A stretch of 64,000 bases of DNA from Paenibacillus popilliae ATCC 14706 (GTDB lineage: Bacteria > Bacillota > Bacilli > Paenibacillales > Paenibacillaceae), in contig NZ_BALG01000185.1 in the NCBI RefSeq assembly GCF_000315235.1, positions 1 through 64,000 on the forward strand, in the 5' to 3' direction. Below the pieces are notes generated by a model. It was not told where the DNA came from, did not search any database, and saw only the letters and a list, made by a program, of their open reading frames with translations. Below, piece after piece: positions 34,360 to 43,898 of the stretch (positions are counted from its first letter, which is position 1; the number at the start of each line of letters is the position of its first letter). A program made the translations under genes and the position numbers.

Positions 34360-34806
34360 GTGCGTGGCTTTCAATACGCTTTGCAAAAAGTGCTTGATTT
34401 GAAGACAAATGAGAAAAAGCAGGCGGAATGGATATTGTCCGAAGCCGTAGGAGATTTGATGACAAAGGAGAGCCAGCTTCAGCAGTGCACAGCAGATCTC
34501 CTTCACGCTCGCGAAGGGCTACAGTGTCAGGTGGATGCTCGCGCATCTGCATCCAGCCTCCAGGCCTGGCAGCAATATATCGTCCATATGGAATCACAGC
34601 TTGACCTGGCGAACGAGCGGGTCAGCGCTGCAGAAGCCAATGTTCAGAACAAGCAGGGCGAACTGGCTGTAAGGATGACCGACGAAAAAGTATGGACCAA
34701 GGCCAGGGAAAAGGCGGAAACGCAATTCAAAGAGCGATTGGCTGCGTGGGAACAGAATGAATTGGACGAACTGGCGACCGTTCGCTACCATATGGCAGTC
34801 CGCTAG
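34360..34806 (+). CDS. fliJ: Flagellar export chaperone FliJ
   Basis: A 148-residue coiled-coil protein that fits the FliI ring like the gamma subunit of F1. It starts at GTG with MRGFQYALQKVLDLKTNEKK, and most of the chain is heptad-like, rich in Glu, Gln, Lys and Ala. GGAGGTTGAG lies upstream, overlapping the end of fliI. Confidence 0.93.
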   Translation: MRGFQYALQKVLDLKTNEKKQAEWILSEAVGDLMTKESQLQQCTADLLHAREGLQCQVDARASASSLQAWQQYIVHMESQLDLANERVSAAEANVQNKQGELAVRMTDEKVWTKAREKAETQFKERLAAWEQNELDELATVRYHMAVR

Positions 34807-34860
34807 GAGACATGTCAGGTGCGGCAGTTCGATCCTGCCGCTTCAGCAGGAGGGATGAGA

Positions 34861-35790
34861 GTGGCAGAGATAAATCAGGAATCAGTGGAAAAGGAAAGTG
34901 GATATTCGGGCTTTGAACGGATTTTGTTCTTTGCGACCCCAATTCTATTTACGATCATTTTATTAGCCGTGCTGCTCACGATGTTCAATACGAACTGGCG
35001 CAATCACATGATAGCTTTGGCGGAAAATATCCCGATCGTAAATCAATGGATTTCTTCTGATAAGGATACAGCCGAGGGCGAAGAACCCGGCAAAGAGAAG
35101 AAAGAGAACAAAAACGTCCAAAAGGAACAAGAAGAGCAGATTGCTGAATTGAAGGCACTGTTGGCTTCTAAGGACGCTGACCTCCGCAATCTGGCCGATT
35201 CACGCAAGACGCTCGAAGAGCAGGTCGCAAATCTGAATAAGGAAATCAAGGATTTGCGGGCCGAACAGCACGAAGAACAACTGACGGAAGAGCAGTACGC
35301 GCAGCAGGTGAAGGATCTGGCGAATCTGTATGCCAAGATGACGCCGAGCAAATCGGCTCCGATTTTGGAGAACTTGGCGATAGAGGAGCTCGTTCTTGTG
35401 TTGGATGCGATGAAGCAAGAGGATCGCGCGAAGATACTGGAAAAGATGAATCCGAAGGTGGCCGCTGACGCGTCGATCCAGCTCAAGGATGTGAAGCCGG
35501 CGGACAACTTGGAGATTCGCGCGCTGCAGGCTCGCTTGAAAAAGAATGAAGCGTCGCAGGAAAGCCACAATGGCCTCGATCAGACGCAGCTCAGCCAGAC
35601 CTTCGCGAACATGACGCCGAAGAGTGCGGCCAGCATATTGCTGGAAACGGCGAAAATCAGTGCGGAGAAGACGCTGAATGTGCTGAATACGGTTGATGAT
35701 GCGACCCGTTCTCGCCTGCTTAACGCGATGACGGAGGAGGATAAGGAAGCGACGGCCAAACTCGTCTCCAAGCTGTTTCCAAGCAAATGA
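34861..35790 (+). CDS. YlxF/MotE-like membrane coiled-coil protein
   Basis: A 309-residue protein in the position of Bacillus ylxF (related to MgtE-N/MotE proteins). After a short cytoplasmic N-terminus there is one transmembrane segment (ILFFATPILFTIILLAVLLT), then a long charged coiled coil (about residues 80-160). The external part has MgtE N-terminal-like helical repeats: YAKMTPSKSAPILENLAIEE and FANMTPKSAASILLETAKIS. In other bacteria MotE chaperones MotC; here the exact partner is unknown. GTG 34861 is chosen by its spacing from AGGAGGG. Confidence 0.85.
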   Translation: MAEINQESVEKESGYSGFERILFFATPILFTIILLAVLLTMFNTNWRNHMIALAENIPIVNQWISSDKDTAEGEEPGKEKKENKNVQKEQEEQIAELKALLASKDADLRNLADSRKTLEEQVANLNKEIKDLRAEQHEEQLTEEQYAQQVKDLANLYAKMTPSKSAPILENLAIEELVLVLDAMKQEDRAKILEKMNPKVAADASIQLKDVKPADNLEIRALQARLKKNEASQESHNGLDQTQLSQTFANMTPKSAASILLETAKISAEKTLNVLNTVDDATRSRLLNAMTEEDKEATAKLVSKLFPSK

Positions 35791-35832
35791 TAAAAATCGC
35801 TCAAAGGAGGCAGCTCGAAAGGAGGTGAAAAA

Positions 35833-37185
35833 ATGGAAGGAATGATTATGAATATTTCGGCCGGAAGCGGAGCTCCGGTGATGGGCGGCACGCAGGCCAA
35901 GGCTGGTGCGGTCGATGGCGGCGCCGGTTTTAGGAAAGTGCTCTCGCAATGCATGGATACATCGGGCGAGGCGTCGGCAGGGTCGGGCGGCTTGGCTTCG
36001 CTATCCAACCTTGGCGAAGGGAGCGGCAATCTGTCTGTCTTGACGGAGGAAGCGACCGCAGTTGCTGAAGCATGGCTTCAATCGCTGCTGGATTCGTTGC
36101 CTTCGGTCGATGATGAATTGGAGAGCAATCCGGAGCTATTCGCTGCACTGCAGCAATGGGTGGTGCAAGCCCAGCAGTGGCTGAATGGACAGCAGCTGAA
36201 TGCGGAGCATTCTGATGCATTGGCACAGAGCCCGTCCGCCTTGATCGAGCAGCCAGCCACGATTACGATCGCGGTGCGCGATATGCTCGCTCAACTGGCC
36301 GGTCTGTTGGAAGCGAAGCAAGCCGATGCCCCGGTGATGGTGCAGCTTGCCGGGAACGGACAAGCGGCGGCTGTGGTGGAGACGGCGTCTGTCGTGCAGA
36401 GCCAGACGGCTGAACGGCAGGTGCAAGGCCCAGGATCGGAGCTTCCCCATGCGGCGGCAAACGCCAAGGGGGAACAGGCACAGCCTGCCGAGACGATACG
36501 ATGGATGGCGCGGCTCGCTGACATGCTGAAGCAGGAAGGCGCAGCCAACACCGCAGTGTCTCCTGCATCGGCTGGAGAGAAGCCAACGTCGGAAGCGGCG
36601 AGCGGCCCAGACCACGCCCAGCCAGAGCCACAGCTTGGACAAGTCATGCAGGCAGGCCAATGGGCGCTGCGTCAGGAAGGACTCAACACGACGAAGCCGC
36701 TGCCCGTCATTCACGCGGATCGGTTTGCAGATGAGATGGCCGGCTTCATGGTGAAGCAACTGCGATTCAGCCAGCTCGGAACGATGTCGGAAGCGAAGAT
36801 TTCCCTGTACCCGGAGCATCTGGGACAGGTAGAGATTCAACTGACAATTCAGAACGGCCAATTGACGGCCCGCTTCTTGACAGAGCATCTGATGGCGAAG
36901 GAGATGCTGGAACAGCAGATGTCCATGCTTCGCGGCGCATTGCAATCGCAAGGAATTCAAGTGGAGAAGATCGAAGTATCCCAGCAATCGAATGCATTCA
37001 ATTCTTCCCTGTTCCAGGAGGAGCGGAGACAGCAGGATACCCACCGCCAGCAATCGTCTGAACGGGGCTCGAAGCAGGGCAAGCCACTAACCCTTGATGA
37101 GCTTGCCGGGACGGCAGCGGCCGGAGAGGGCCTGCAGGAAGAGTCGCTTCTTGGCGGGAATTCCACCTTTAGCGCAAGTATATAA
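35833..37185 (+). CDS. fliK: Flagellar hook-length control protein FliK
   Basis: FliK measures the hook and switches export specificity through FlhB. The 450-residue protein has a long Ala/Gln/Glu-rich variable N-terminal part and the conserved C-terminal domain: EAKISLYPEHLGQVEIQLTI, then NGQLTARFLTEH and LQSQGIQVEKIEVSQQ. AAAGGAGGTGAAAAA before ATG 35833 is a strong RBS. It is distinct from the FliK-like protein at 11911. Confidence 0.93.
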   Translation: MEGMIMNISAGSGAPVMGGTQAKAGAVDGGAGFRKVLSQCMDTSGEASAGSGGLASLSNLGEGSGNLSVLTEEATAVAEAWLQSLLDSLPSVDDELESNPELFAALQQWVVQAQQWLNGQQLNAEHSDALAQSPSALIEQPATITIAVRDMLAQLAGLLEAKQADAPVMVQLAGNGQAAAVVETASVVQSQTAERQVQGPGSELPHAAANAKGEQAQPAETIRWMARLADMLKQEGAANTAVSPASAGEKPTSEAASGPDHAQPEPQLGQVMQAGQWALRQEGLNTTKPLPVIHADRFADEMAGFMVKQLRFSQLGTMSEAKISLYPEHLGQVEIQLTIQNGQLTARFLTEHLMAKEMLEQQMSMLRGALQSQGIQVEKIEVSQQSNAFNSSLFQEERRQQDTHRQQSSERGSKQGKPLTLDELAGTAAAGEGLQEESLLGGNSTFSASI

Positions 37186-37218
37186 CGTTCGTAGATAACA
37201 ATCAGGGAGGTACGGGCA

Positions 37219-37767
37219 ATGGCAGATGCATCAGTCGGCAGAGTCGTCACCTGGCCGAACTACAGCACGGAGAATGTGGCGCAGGCCAGCAAGAAGGATA
37301 ATCAGACGCTAGGACAAGATGAATTTTTGAAGATTTTGATTGCGCAGCTGTCAAATCAGGATCCGACGAAGCCGCTGGAGGACCGGGACTTCATCGCGCA
37401 GATGGCCCAATTCAGCTCCGTCGAGCAGTTGAAGAACATCCAGACCCAGCTCGGAAGCCTGCACCAGGCGCTCGGCATGTCTTCCAGCCTTATTGGCAAA
37501 GAGATTACGTGGTACGGCACGTCTGTGGATAGTGAATATCAGATAGGGAGCGAAGACGGTACGAATTCGGTACTGAGAAGCGGCATCGTCGATTCGATGG
37601 TTATCCGCGAGGGTATATCGTACGCCAAGGTCGGGGAGCATGAAGTCGACTTGAGCACGATTGCGGAAATTCGCGAACCGAGCAAAGAGCCTGGTACGGA
37701 AGAGCCGGAACAGCCTGGATCAGCGACGCCTGAGGAAGAGTCGCCTCCAACAGGATCGGAAGGCTAG
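37219..37767 (+). CDS. flgD: Hook-cap scaffolding protein FlgD
   Basis: FlgD caps the growing hook. Its N-terminal signature is LGQDEFLKILIAQLSNQDPT followed by KPLEDRDFIAQMAQFSSVEQ. The C-terminus of the 182-residue protein is an acidic Pro/Glu tail instead of the full FN3/Tudor-like domain of enterobacterial FlgD, as is common in Firmicutes. CAGGGAGGTACGG precedes the ATG. Confidence 0.96.
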   Translation: MADASVGRVVTWPNYSTENVAQASKKDNQTLGQDEFLKILIAQLSNQDPTKPLEDRDFIAQMAQFSSVEQLKNIQTQLGSLHQALGMSSSLIGKEITWYGTSVDSEYQIGSEDGTNSVLRSGIVDSMVIREGISYAKVGEHEVDLSTIAEIREPSKEPGTEEPEQPGSATPEEESPPTGSEG

Positions 37768-37769
37768 TC

Positions 37770-38174
37770 ATGAATATCGGAGGCCCAATTGGGCATGTAG
37801 GCCCAACCGCACCGATACAGGCCGTTCAGCAGCCTGAACGGCTGAAGCAGGCCAGGCAGAGCGAGAGCAAGGCAAGCTTTCAGCAGCTCTTTCAACAGGA
37901 ACTGCAGCGCACGAACGATGTCCGCTTCAGCTATCATGCGAGGACCCGTATGACAGAGCGCGGCATGAACCTGACACCCGAGCTTGTGGCCAAGATGAAT
38001 CAGGCGATGAACCAGGGCGAGGAGAAGGGGGCGCAGGATTCGCTTATCATCATGAACAACGACGCCTTCATTGTCAATGTGCCGTCTCGTACCGTCATTA
38101 CGGTATTGGATGAAGCGTCACGGCAGAATCATGTTTTTACGCAAATCGACAGCGCCATTCTTCTCAATGACTGA
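37770..38174 (+). CDS. Flagellar operon protein (TIGR02530-type)
   Basis: A 134-residue protein in the place of a conserved small flagellar-operon gene between flgD and flgG. Recognisable text is VRFSYHARTRMTERGMNLTP and DAFIVNVPSRTVITVLDEAS. Its function is not established. It begins two bases after the flgD stop, so the two are coupled. Confidence 0.85.
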   Translation: MNIGGPIGHVGPTAPIQAVQQPERLKQARQSESKASFQQLFQQELQRTNDVRFSYHARTRMTERGMNLTPELVAKMNQAMNQGEEKGAQDSLIIMNNDAFIVNVPSRTVITVLDEASRQNHVFTQIDSAILLND

Positions 38175-38307
38175 GGCATGGCGAATCTAAAGGCTGGACC
38201 GCAAGGGAGCCTTGGCTCATGGAACGACCGAAGTGAGCCCTTGATGTAGAGGATGTTCAAAATACGCCCTTTTTAACTTGTACCATAATGAAATTGGAGG
38301 TAATACG

Positions 38308-39126
38308 ATGATTCGATCGATGTATTCCGGTGTATCCGGTATGCGCGGATTTCAGACAAAACTGGATGTCATTGGCAATAACATTGCCAACGTCAATACC
38401 ATTGGCTTTAAAGGCAGCCGCGCCATGTTCAAGGACATTATGAGCCAGACAATTGAAGGCACAACAGCGCCGAACGATAATTCCGGCGGGGTGAACGCCA
38501 AGCAGATCGGACTCGGCGTCTCCCTCGCTTCCATCGATACCGTGCATACGGCGGGAAGCGCGATGACGACGAATCGCCTGCTCGACATGCGCATTGACGG
38601 TGACGGCTTCTTCGCCGTACAGTTAGGCGAGGATCAAGAAGCTCCGTTCCTGACGCGCGCAGGCAATTTCTATCTGGATGCAAGCCGGACGCTCGTCACC
38701 GCAGACGGATTGAATGTGCTCGATTCCGGCGGCGGGGTGATCCAGTTGGATGATGATATCACCTCCTTCTCCATTTCGCAGAACGGCGAGATTATCGCGA
38801 AGCGGGATGACGGCACGACCGAAGCGACAGGCGTGCAGCTTGGCATAATCAAGGTCGTCAATCCGGAAGGCCTTGAGAAAATGGGGGGCAACCTGTACCG
38901 CTTGACCCCGAACGCGGTCGAGGACGGTGAAGCCGAGATCGTCACAGCAAACGATACGGAGGCAGGCACCGGTGCGATTGTCTCAGGCCAGCTCGAAATG
39001 TCAAACGTCGACCTGACGGAGGAGTTCACGGAGATGATCGTAGCCCAGCGCGGATTCCAGGCGAACTCGCGCATCATTACGACATCCGATGAAGTATTGC
39101 AGGAAGTCGTCAATCTGAAGCGATAA
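38308..39126 (+). CDS. flgG: Flagellar hook/rod protein FlgG (FlgE-like)
   Basis: An axial flagellar protein of 272 residues. The N-terminus is MIRSMYSGVSGMRGFQTKLD and the following NIANVNTIGFKGSR is the axial motif. The C-terminus has NVDLTEEFTEMIVAQRGFQA followed by NSRIITTSDEVLQEV. In Bacillus this locus encodes the hook protein, called FlgE or FlgG depending on the annotation; the short length favours the FlgG name. ATG 38308 follows TTGGAGGTAATACG. Confidence 0.93.
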   Translation: MIRSMYSGVSGMRGFQTKLDVIGNNIANVNTIGFKGSRAMFKDIMSQTIEGTTAPNDNSGGVNAKQIGLGVSLASIDTVHTAGSAMTTNRLLDMRIDGDGFFAVQLGEDQEAPFLTRAGNFYLDASRTLVTADGLNVLDSGGGVIQLDDDITSFSISQNGEIIAKRDDGTTEATGVQLGIIKVVNPEGLEKMGGNLYRLTPNAVEDGEAEIVTANDTEAGTGAIVSGQLEMSNVDLTEEFTEMIVAQRGFQANSRIITTSDEVLQEVVNLKR

Positions 39127-39212
39127 TTCGGCAGTAATCTGTTCCAAGCCCTGATGCCGCGTCCGTGGGGCGGCATCAGGGGACTGGGATGAAGAGGCAA
39201 AGGAGGATTTGG

Positions 39213-39431
39213 ATGATATCCGTCACGCGATTGAACGGTTCTCCCATGTGGGTGAACGCCCTTCTTATTGAGACCGTTGAAGAGACGCCCGATACCTACA
39301 TCACATTGACGACGGGGAAGAAGTTCATCGTACTGGAGAAGGGGCCGGAAGTGATTGACCGGATTGAACAATATGTTTGCTCCGTAGGTATCATCGCCGG
39401 AACGAAGAAGACAGAACCATCGGAGGGATAA
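39213..39431 (+). CDS. swrD: SwrD (FlbD-family) swarming motility protein
   Basis: A 72-residue FlbD-family protein, MISVTRLNGSPMWVNALLIE, that in B. subtilis (SwrD/YlzI) raises motor power for swarming. AAAGGAGGAT precedes ATG 39213; the longer open frame from 39165 has no similarity. It lies between flgG and fliL as in Bacillus. Confidence 0.92.
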   Translation: MISVTRLNGSPMWVNALLIETVEETPDTYITLTTGKKFIVLEKGPEVIDRIEQYVCSVGIIAGTKKTEPSEG

Positions 39432-39433
39432 CC

Positions 39434-39889
39434 ATGAAACGAATGATGCCGTGGATGATCACACTCCTGCTCGCGCTGACCCTGATCGCCCTTGTCGTGA
39501 TTATGATGATGAATACGAATGGCAAGGATAATGCGTCTGGAGCACAGCAAGCGCAGACGGTAAGATTATCGGCCGATGAAATCGTGGAGATGACGTCAAC
39601 GATGACGGACATCAAGACGAATCTGGCAAACCGCGACTTCGTCGTCTTCACCGGCTTCGCGTTCCAATTGGATACGAAGAAGACGAAAGAGCAGTTCGAC
39701 AAGATCAAGGACGTTCGCATCAAGCCGCTCATTCTCAGAACATTGGCTGACATGAAACCAGAGGACTTGCAAGGTATGAAGGGTCAGGATCAACTGTGTG
39801 CTAAGTTGCTCGAACTGATTAATAAGCAATTGCCGGAAGGCAAGGTCGTTCAAGTGGACTTGACGGACTTTATACTTACGTCGATTTGA
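39434..39889 (+). CDS. fliL: Flagellar basal body protein FliL
   Basis: FliL is a single-pass membrane protein near the stator. The 151-residue product has a transmembrane segment (MPWMITLLLALTLIALVVIM) and a periplasm-side domain with TNLANRDFVVFTGFAFQLDT and the KVVQVDLTDFILTSI end. ATG 39434 follows GGAGGGATAACC, two bases after the swrD stop. Confidence 0.94.
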   Translation: MKRMMPWMITLLLALTLIALVVIMMMNTNGKDNASGAQQAQTVRLSADEIVEMTSTMTDIKTNLANRDFVVFTGFAFQLDTKKTKEQFDKIKDVRIKPLILRTLADMKPEDLQGMKGQDQLCAKLLELINKQLPEGKVVQVDLTDFILTSI

Positions 39890-39939
39890 CGGCAGATTGA
39901 CACACATGTTTAGCTGATTCCTGTAAGGGGGTGAAACGA

Positions 39940-40938
39940 TTGGTAGACGTGCTATCGCAGAACGAGATTGATGCCTTACTCGCGGCGCTGTCCTCGGGGG
40001 AAATGGATGCGGAAGAGCTAAAAAAAGAGGAAACACAGCGTAAAATCCGTTCGTACGATTTCAAGCGTGCCGTTCGTTTTTCTAAAGACCATATTCGAAG
40101 TTTGACACGCATCCATGAAAATTTCGCCAGATTTTTAACGACCTATTTTTCTGCACAATTGCGTACTTTTGTGCAAATCAATGTCGTCCAGGTCGAGCAA
40201 TTGCCATATGACGAGTTCATCCGCTCGATACCGAAAATGACCATATTGAATATTTTTGAGGCCGAACCGCTAAAAGGACGGATGGTTCTCGAGGTCAACC
40301 CGAACGTCGCTTATGCGATGATTGACCGTATGCTGGGCGGCTCCGGAGTAGCCCCTTCGAAGATCAACGTGCTGACCGAGATTGAGACGACGGTGATGGA
40401 GCGTATGTTCAGCCGGGCGTTCGAGAGCCTGCAGGAAGCGTGGAAGAATGTGCTTGATATCCAGCCGCGGCTGGAAGCACTCGAGACAAATCCTCAATTT
40501 ATGCAAATTGTCTCCCCGAACGAGACGATTGCGCTCATTTCTTTGAGCACCAAGATCGGGGACACGACGGGGATGATCAACTTATGTATCCCTCATGTCG
40601 TCATTGAGCCGATTATGCCAAAGCTGTCTGTGCATCATTGGTTTGTATCTGAGAAAAAAACGCGGGAACCGATTGAGATCGAAAAATTGCGCCAACGGGT
40701 TAGCAAAGCGAAGCTTCCGATCACCGCCGAGCTTGGCGCATCACAGATTTCGGTACAGGAGTTGATGCAGTTAACAATCGGCGATGTCATCGTCTTGAAC
40801 AAGCCGGTTGACAGCGGTTTGACGATTCGGGTTGGTGACCGCATGAAATATATTGGCACGCCGGGTGTAGTCAAAGAACGCGTAGCGGTACAAATCGAGC
40901 AAGTCGTGGAAGAAGGAGTGGAAGAGCATGACGAGTAA
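39940..40938 (+). CDS. fliM: Flagellar motor switch protein FliM
   Basis: C-ring protein that binds phosphorylated CheY. The N-terminal CheY-binding motif LSQNEIDALLAAL is at residues 5-17. The middle domain includes NIFEAEPLKGRMVLEVNPNV, and the C-terminal SpoA-like domain includes LTIGDVIVLNKPVDSGLTIR. TTG 39940 is preferred over GTG 39931, which lies within the ribosome binding site. It overlaps fliY by 11 bases. Confidence 0.97.
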   Translation: MVDVLSQNEIDALLAALSSGEMDAEELKKEETQRKIRSYDFKRAVRFSKDHIRSLTRIHENFARFLTTYFSAQLRTFVQINVVQVEQLPYDEFIRSIPKMTILNIFEAEPLKGRMVLEVNPNVAYAMIDRMLGGSGVAPSKINVLTEIETTVMERMFSRAFESLQEAWKNVLDIQPRLEALETNPQFMQIVSPNETIALISLSTKIGDTTGMINLCIPHVVIEPIMPKLSVHHWFVSEKKTREPIEIEKLRQRVSKAKLPITAELGASQISVQELMQLTIGDVIVLNKPVDSGLTIRVGDRMKYIGTPGVVKERVAVQIEQVVEEGVEEHDE

Positions 40939-42169
40939 AGATTACTTGTCGCAGGAGGAGATTGACGCTTTGTTGACAAAATCGAGCGGCGATTCGTCTG
41001 AAGACGAAGCAAAATCCCCTTCAATCGAATCCTACTTGGATCCGATCGAAGTCGATGCCCTTGGTGAAATTGGAAATATTACGTTTGGCAGTGCGGCCAC
41101 CGCGCTATCCACCCTGCTGGGCAGGAAGGTGGACATTACGACGCCCAGCATCACGATGCTCAAGCGTGAGAACCTTGAGGAGGAGTTCCCGAAGCCGCAT
41201 GTCGCGGTGCACGTTGAGTATGTCGATGGCTTCGAAGGGGTCAATTCCCTTGTCATCAAGACGTCGGATGCGCAGGTCATCGCAGATTTGATGCTTGGCG
41301 GCGACGGTACGAACCTGAGCGGAGAGCTGAACGAAATTCACGTCAGCGCCGTGCAGGAGGCGATGAACCAAATGATGGGCTCGTCCGCGACGTCCATGTC
41401 CACGATTTTTAACCGGAGGGTGGACATTTCACCGCCAGGTATCGGCATCTTGGATATGGCGGATGGACAGGGGATTGAAACGTTGCCTGACGCGAATGTG
41501 ATGGTCAAAATTTCATTCCGCCTTACGATTGGCGATTTGATCGATTCGGCGATTATGCAAATCTTGACCGTGCCGTTCGCAAAGGAGATGGTACGGATAT
41601 TGATGGGAACGGCGGAAGCGATGTCGACGGGAGCGGAGAGTGCACCACAGGCTCCTGCGGTGGAAGAAGCGCCATATACGCCGCCGGCTCAACCACCTGC
41701 CCAGCCGATGGCGCCGCCGCAGCCGATGGCGGGATACGAGCAGCAGCCTTACGCACAGCCTTCGTACGGCGCTCAGCCGATGCCGGCAGCTCACCAGGAT
41801 CCGCAGAGCGGAGCGGCTTCCGCATTCGGCAATGTGCCGAATCGGAACGTCAATGTCCAACCGGTGCAATTTGCGAATTTTCAACCTGGATCCAATGCGC
41901 AATATGATGAATCCAATTTAAATTTATTATTGGACATCCCGCTCAAAGTCACAGTAGAATTAGGAAGGACAAACAAACAGATTAAGGACATTCTAGAGCT
42001 CTCACAAGGTTCCATTATTGAACTGGACAAGCTGGCTGGCGAACCGGTCGACATTCTGGTTAACAACAAACTCATTGCCAAGGGAGAAGTTGTCGTCATT
42101 GACGAGAATTTTGGCGTCCGTGTCACCGATATTGTTAACCAGTGGGATCGAATTCAAAAATTACAATAA
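40928..42169 (+). CDS. fliY: Motor switch phosphatase FliY
   Basis: FliY combines a CheC-like CheY-P phosphatase with a FliN-type C-ring domain. A second EIDALL motif is at the N-terminus (LSQEEIDALLTKSS). The phosphatase active-site helices are ALGEIGNITFGSAATALSTL and VQEAMNQMMGSSATSMSTIF. A Pro/Gln/Ala-rich linker (about residues 235-310) leads to the SpoA domain (LDIPLKVTVELGRTNKQIKD). At 413 residues the linker is longer than in Bacillus subtilis. It is characteristic of Gram-positive chemotaxis. Confidence 0.96.
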   Translation: MTSKDYLSQEEIDALLTKSSGDSSEDEAKSPSIESYLDPIEVDALGEIGNITFGSAATALSTLLGRKVDITTPSITMLKRENLEEEFPKPHVAVHVEYVDGFEGVNSLVIKTSDAQVIADLMLGGDGTNLSGELNEIHVSAVQEAMNQMMGSSATSMSTIFNRRVDISPPGIGILDMADGQGIETLPDANVMVKISFRLTIGDLIDSAIMQILTVPFAKEMVRILMGTAEAMSTGAESAPQAPAVEEAPYTPPAQPPAQPMAPPQPMAGYEQQPYAQPSYGAQPMPAAHQDPQSGAASAFGNVPNRNVNVQPVQFANFQPGSNAQYDESNLNLLLDIPLKVTVELGRTNKQIKDILELSQGSIIELDKLAGEPVDILVNNKLIAKGEVVVIDENFGVRVTDIVNQWDRIQKLQ

Positions 42170-42191
42170 GATTTTGGGAGGATTCAGAACG

Positions 42192-42554
42192 ATGGCTAAC
42201 CGTATTTTGATCGTAGACGATGCAGCGTTCATGCGAATGATGATTCGCGACATTTTGACAAAGAATGGATATGATGTCGTGGGAGAAGCATCCGATGGCG
42301 CTCAGGCGGTCGAAAAGTACAAAGAACATAAACCAGACCTGATCACGATGGACATCACGATGCCGGAGATGGATGGCATTGCGGCGTTGAAAGAGATTCG
42401 CAAGCTGGATCCGAACGTCAAAGTCATCATGTGTTCGGCGATGGGCCAGCAGGCGATGGTTATCGACGCGATTCAGGCAGGAGCGAAAGACTTCATCGTC
42501 AAGCCGTTCCAGGCAGATCGCGTTATCGAAGCGATAAAGAAAACAATGGGATAA
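42192..42554 (+). CDS. cheY: Chemotaxis response regulator CheY
   Basis: A 120-residue single receiver domain. The acidic pair is D9/D10 (LIVDDAAFMR), the phosphorylation site is D54 (LITMDITMPEMDG), the switch Ser is in MCSAMG and the lysine is K104 (DFIVKPFQ). GGGAGGATTCAGAACG precedes ATG 42192. It is the target of CheA and binds FliM and FliY. Confidence 0.97.
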   Translation: MANRILIVDDAAFMRMMIRDILTKNGYDVVGEASDGAQAVEKYKEHKPDLITMDITMPEMDGIAALKEIRKLDPNVKVIMCSAMGQQAMVIDAIQAGAKDFIVKPFQADRVIEAIKKTMG

Positions 42555-42557
42555 GCT

Positions 42558-43097
42558 ATGCCTGATAACGGTCAAATTCAAACACCCGGTGCCGGAGATT
42601 ACATAGGCAGCTTATTGACCGTGCTGCTGTCGCTCGCAGCCATCATCGTGCTTATCGTACTGCTTGTTAAATGGTTGAACCGGAAAAATCGCATGTGGCA
42701 AATGAATCAAAGCATTCGTACGCTCGGCGGTTCCGGGCTCGGACCGAACAAGTCCTTGCAGATTGTTGAAGTTGGCGATGTCGTCTACATCCTGGGCATC
42801 GGAGAGGATATTACCTTGATCGATAAAATATCCGATCCAAAGCAAGCGGCGCGCTTGATGGCATCATTGGAGCGCGCGCCGTCCAAGCACGGGACGGCAT
42901 GGCCAGCCTCTTGGTCTGACCTGAAGAGCCGTATGCGAAAAGGTTACAAGACTGCGGAGACAGACTCGGGAACGAGAGACGCGGATCCGTCTTCCGTCTC
43001 TTTTCATGAAGTGTTTCATGCAAAACTTGAGCAAATGCCGAAACGCGCACAACAAGTGGAGCAGTTGCTCAAGGAAGATTCCAATGAAGATCGGTAG
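42558..43097 (+). CDS. fliO: Flagellar biosynthesis protein FliO (FliZ)
   Basis: A membrane protein that helps assemble FliP. The 179-residue product has a transmembrane segment (SLLTVLLSLAAIIVLIVLLV) and a cytoplasmic domain with IRTLGGSGLGPNKSLQIVEV followed by GDVVYILGIGEDITLI, typical of FliO/FliZ. It lies between cheY and fliP, the Bacillus order. Confidence 0.9.
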   Translation: MPDNGQIQTPGAGDYIGSLLTVLLSLAAIIVLIVLLVKWLNRKNRMWQMNQSIRTLGGSGLGPNKSLQIVEVGDVVYILGIGEDITLIDKISDPKQAARLMASLERAPSKHGTAWPASWSDLKSRMRKGYKTAETDSGTRDADPSSVSFHEVFHAKLEQMPKRAQQVEQLLKEDSNEDR

Positions 43098-43105
43098 ATG
43101 TATTG

Positions 43106-43861
43106 ATGAATAAAAAATTGCTGCTAGCTATGGCGGCCATTCTGTTGTTGTCCGTTCTTACCGCTCATGGGGTATCGGCGTCGCCTGTCATTCCTGACAT
43201 CGACATCCGAATTGGAGACGGCGGCGGGCAGCCGGGGACATCCTCGTTGTCCTTGCTGCTGCTACTTACCGTGCTCAGCCTCGCTCCGGCCATTCTCGTC
43301 CTGATGACCTCCTTCACGCGCATCGTCGTCGTGCTGGGCTTCGTCCGGACATCGCTTGGAACGCAGCAGATGCCGCCCAACCAGGTGCTAATCGGACTTG
43401 CGCTCTTTCTTACTTTGTTTGTGATGTCACCAACCATTGGCGAAATCAATCAGGTCGCGCTGCAGCCATACATGCAGGGCGAGATGGACCAGACTCAGGC
43501 GTTGGAGCAAGCCTCCATACCTATAAAGAAGTTTATGTTCTCGCATACCCGCGAGAAAGATTTGCTCTTATTTATGAAGTACACGCAGACCGAGAAGCCG
43601 ACAACGTACCAAGACGTGCCGCTCACCGTGCTTGTGCCTGCATTTGCCATCAGTGAGCTAAAGACCGCCTTTCAGATGGGATTTATGATATTCATTCCTT
43701 TTCTGGTCATTGACATGGTCGTAGCCAGTACGCTGATGGCGATGGGGATGATGATGCTGCCTCCGGTGATGATCTCGCTTCCTTTTAAAATACTTCTATT
43801 CGTGCTCGTAGACGGCTGGTATCTTATCGTCAAGTCGTTGCTGATGAGTTTCAATACATGA
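43106..43861 (+). CDS. fliP: Export gate protein FliP
   Basis: Core of the type III export gate. The 251-residue protein has a signal-like N-terminus (LLLAMAAILLLSVLTAHGVSA) and four membrane segments, including LLTVLSLAPAILVLMTSFTR and VVASTLMAMGMMMLPPVMIS. A TTG directly before ATG 43106 is in frame; neither has a strong RBS, so expression probably depends on coupling with fliO. Confidence 0.96.
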   Translation: MNKKLLLAMAAILLLSVLTAHGVSASPVIPDIDIRIGDGGGQPGTSSLSLLLLLTVLSLAPAILVLMTSFTRIVVVLGFVRTSLGTQQMPPNQVLIGLALFLTLFVMSPTIGEINQVALQPYMQGEMDQTQALEQASIPIKKFMFSHTREKDLLLFMKYTQTEKPTTYQDVPLTVLVPAFAISELKTAFQMGFMIFIPFLVIDMVVASTLMAMGMMMLPPVMISLPFKILLFVLVDGWYLIVKSLLMSFNT

Positions 43862-43898
43862 GCGGGAACGAAGGTTATGAAGGGGAGGAATACAGGAA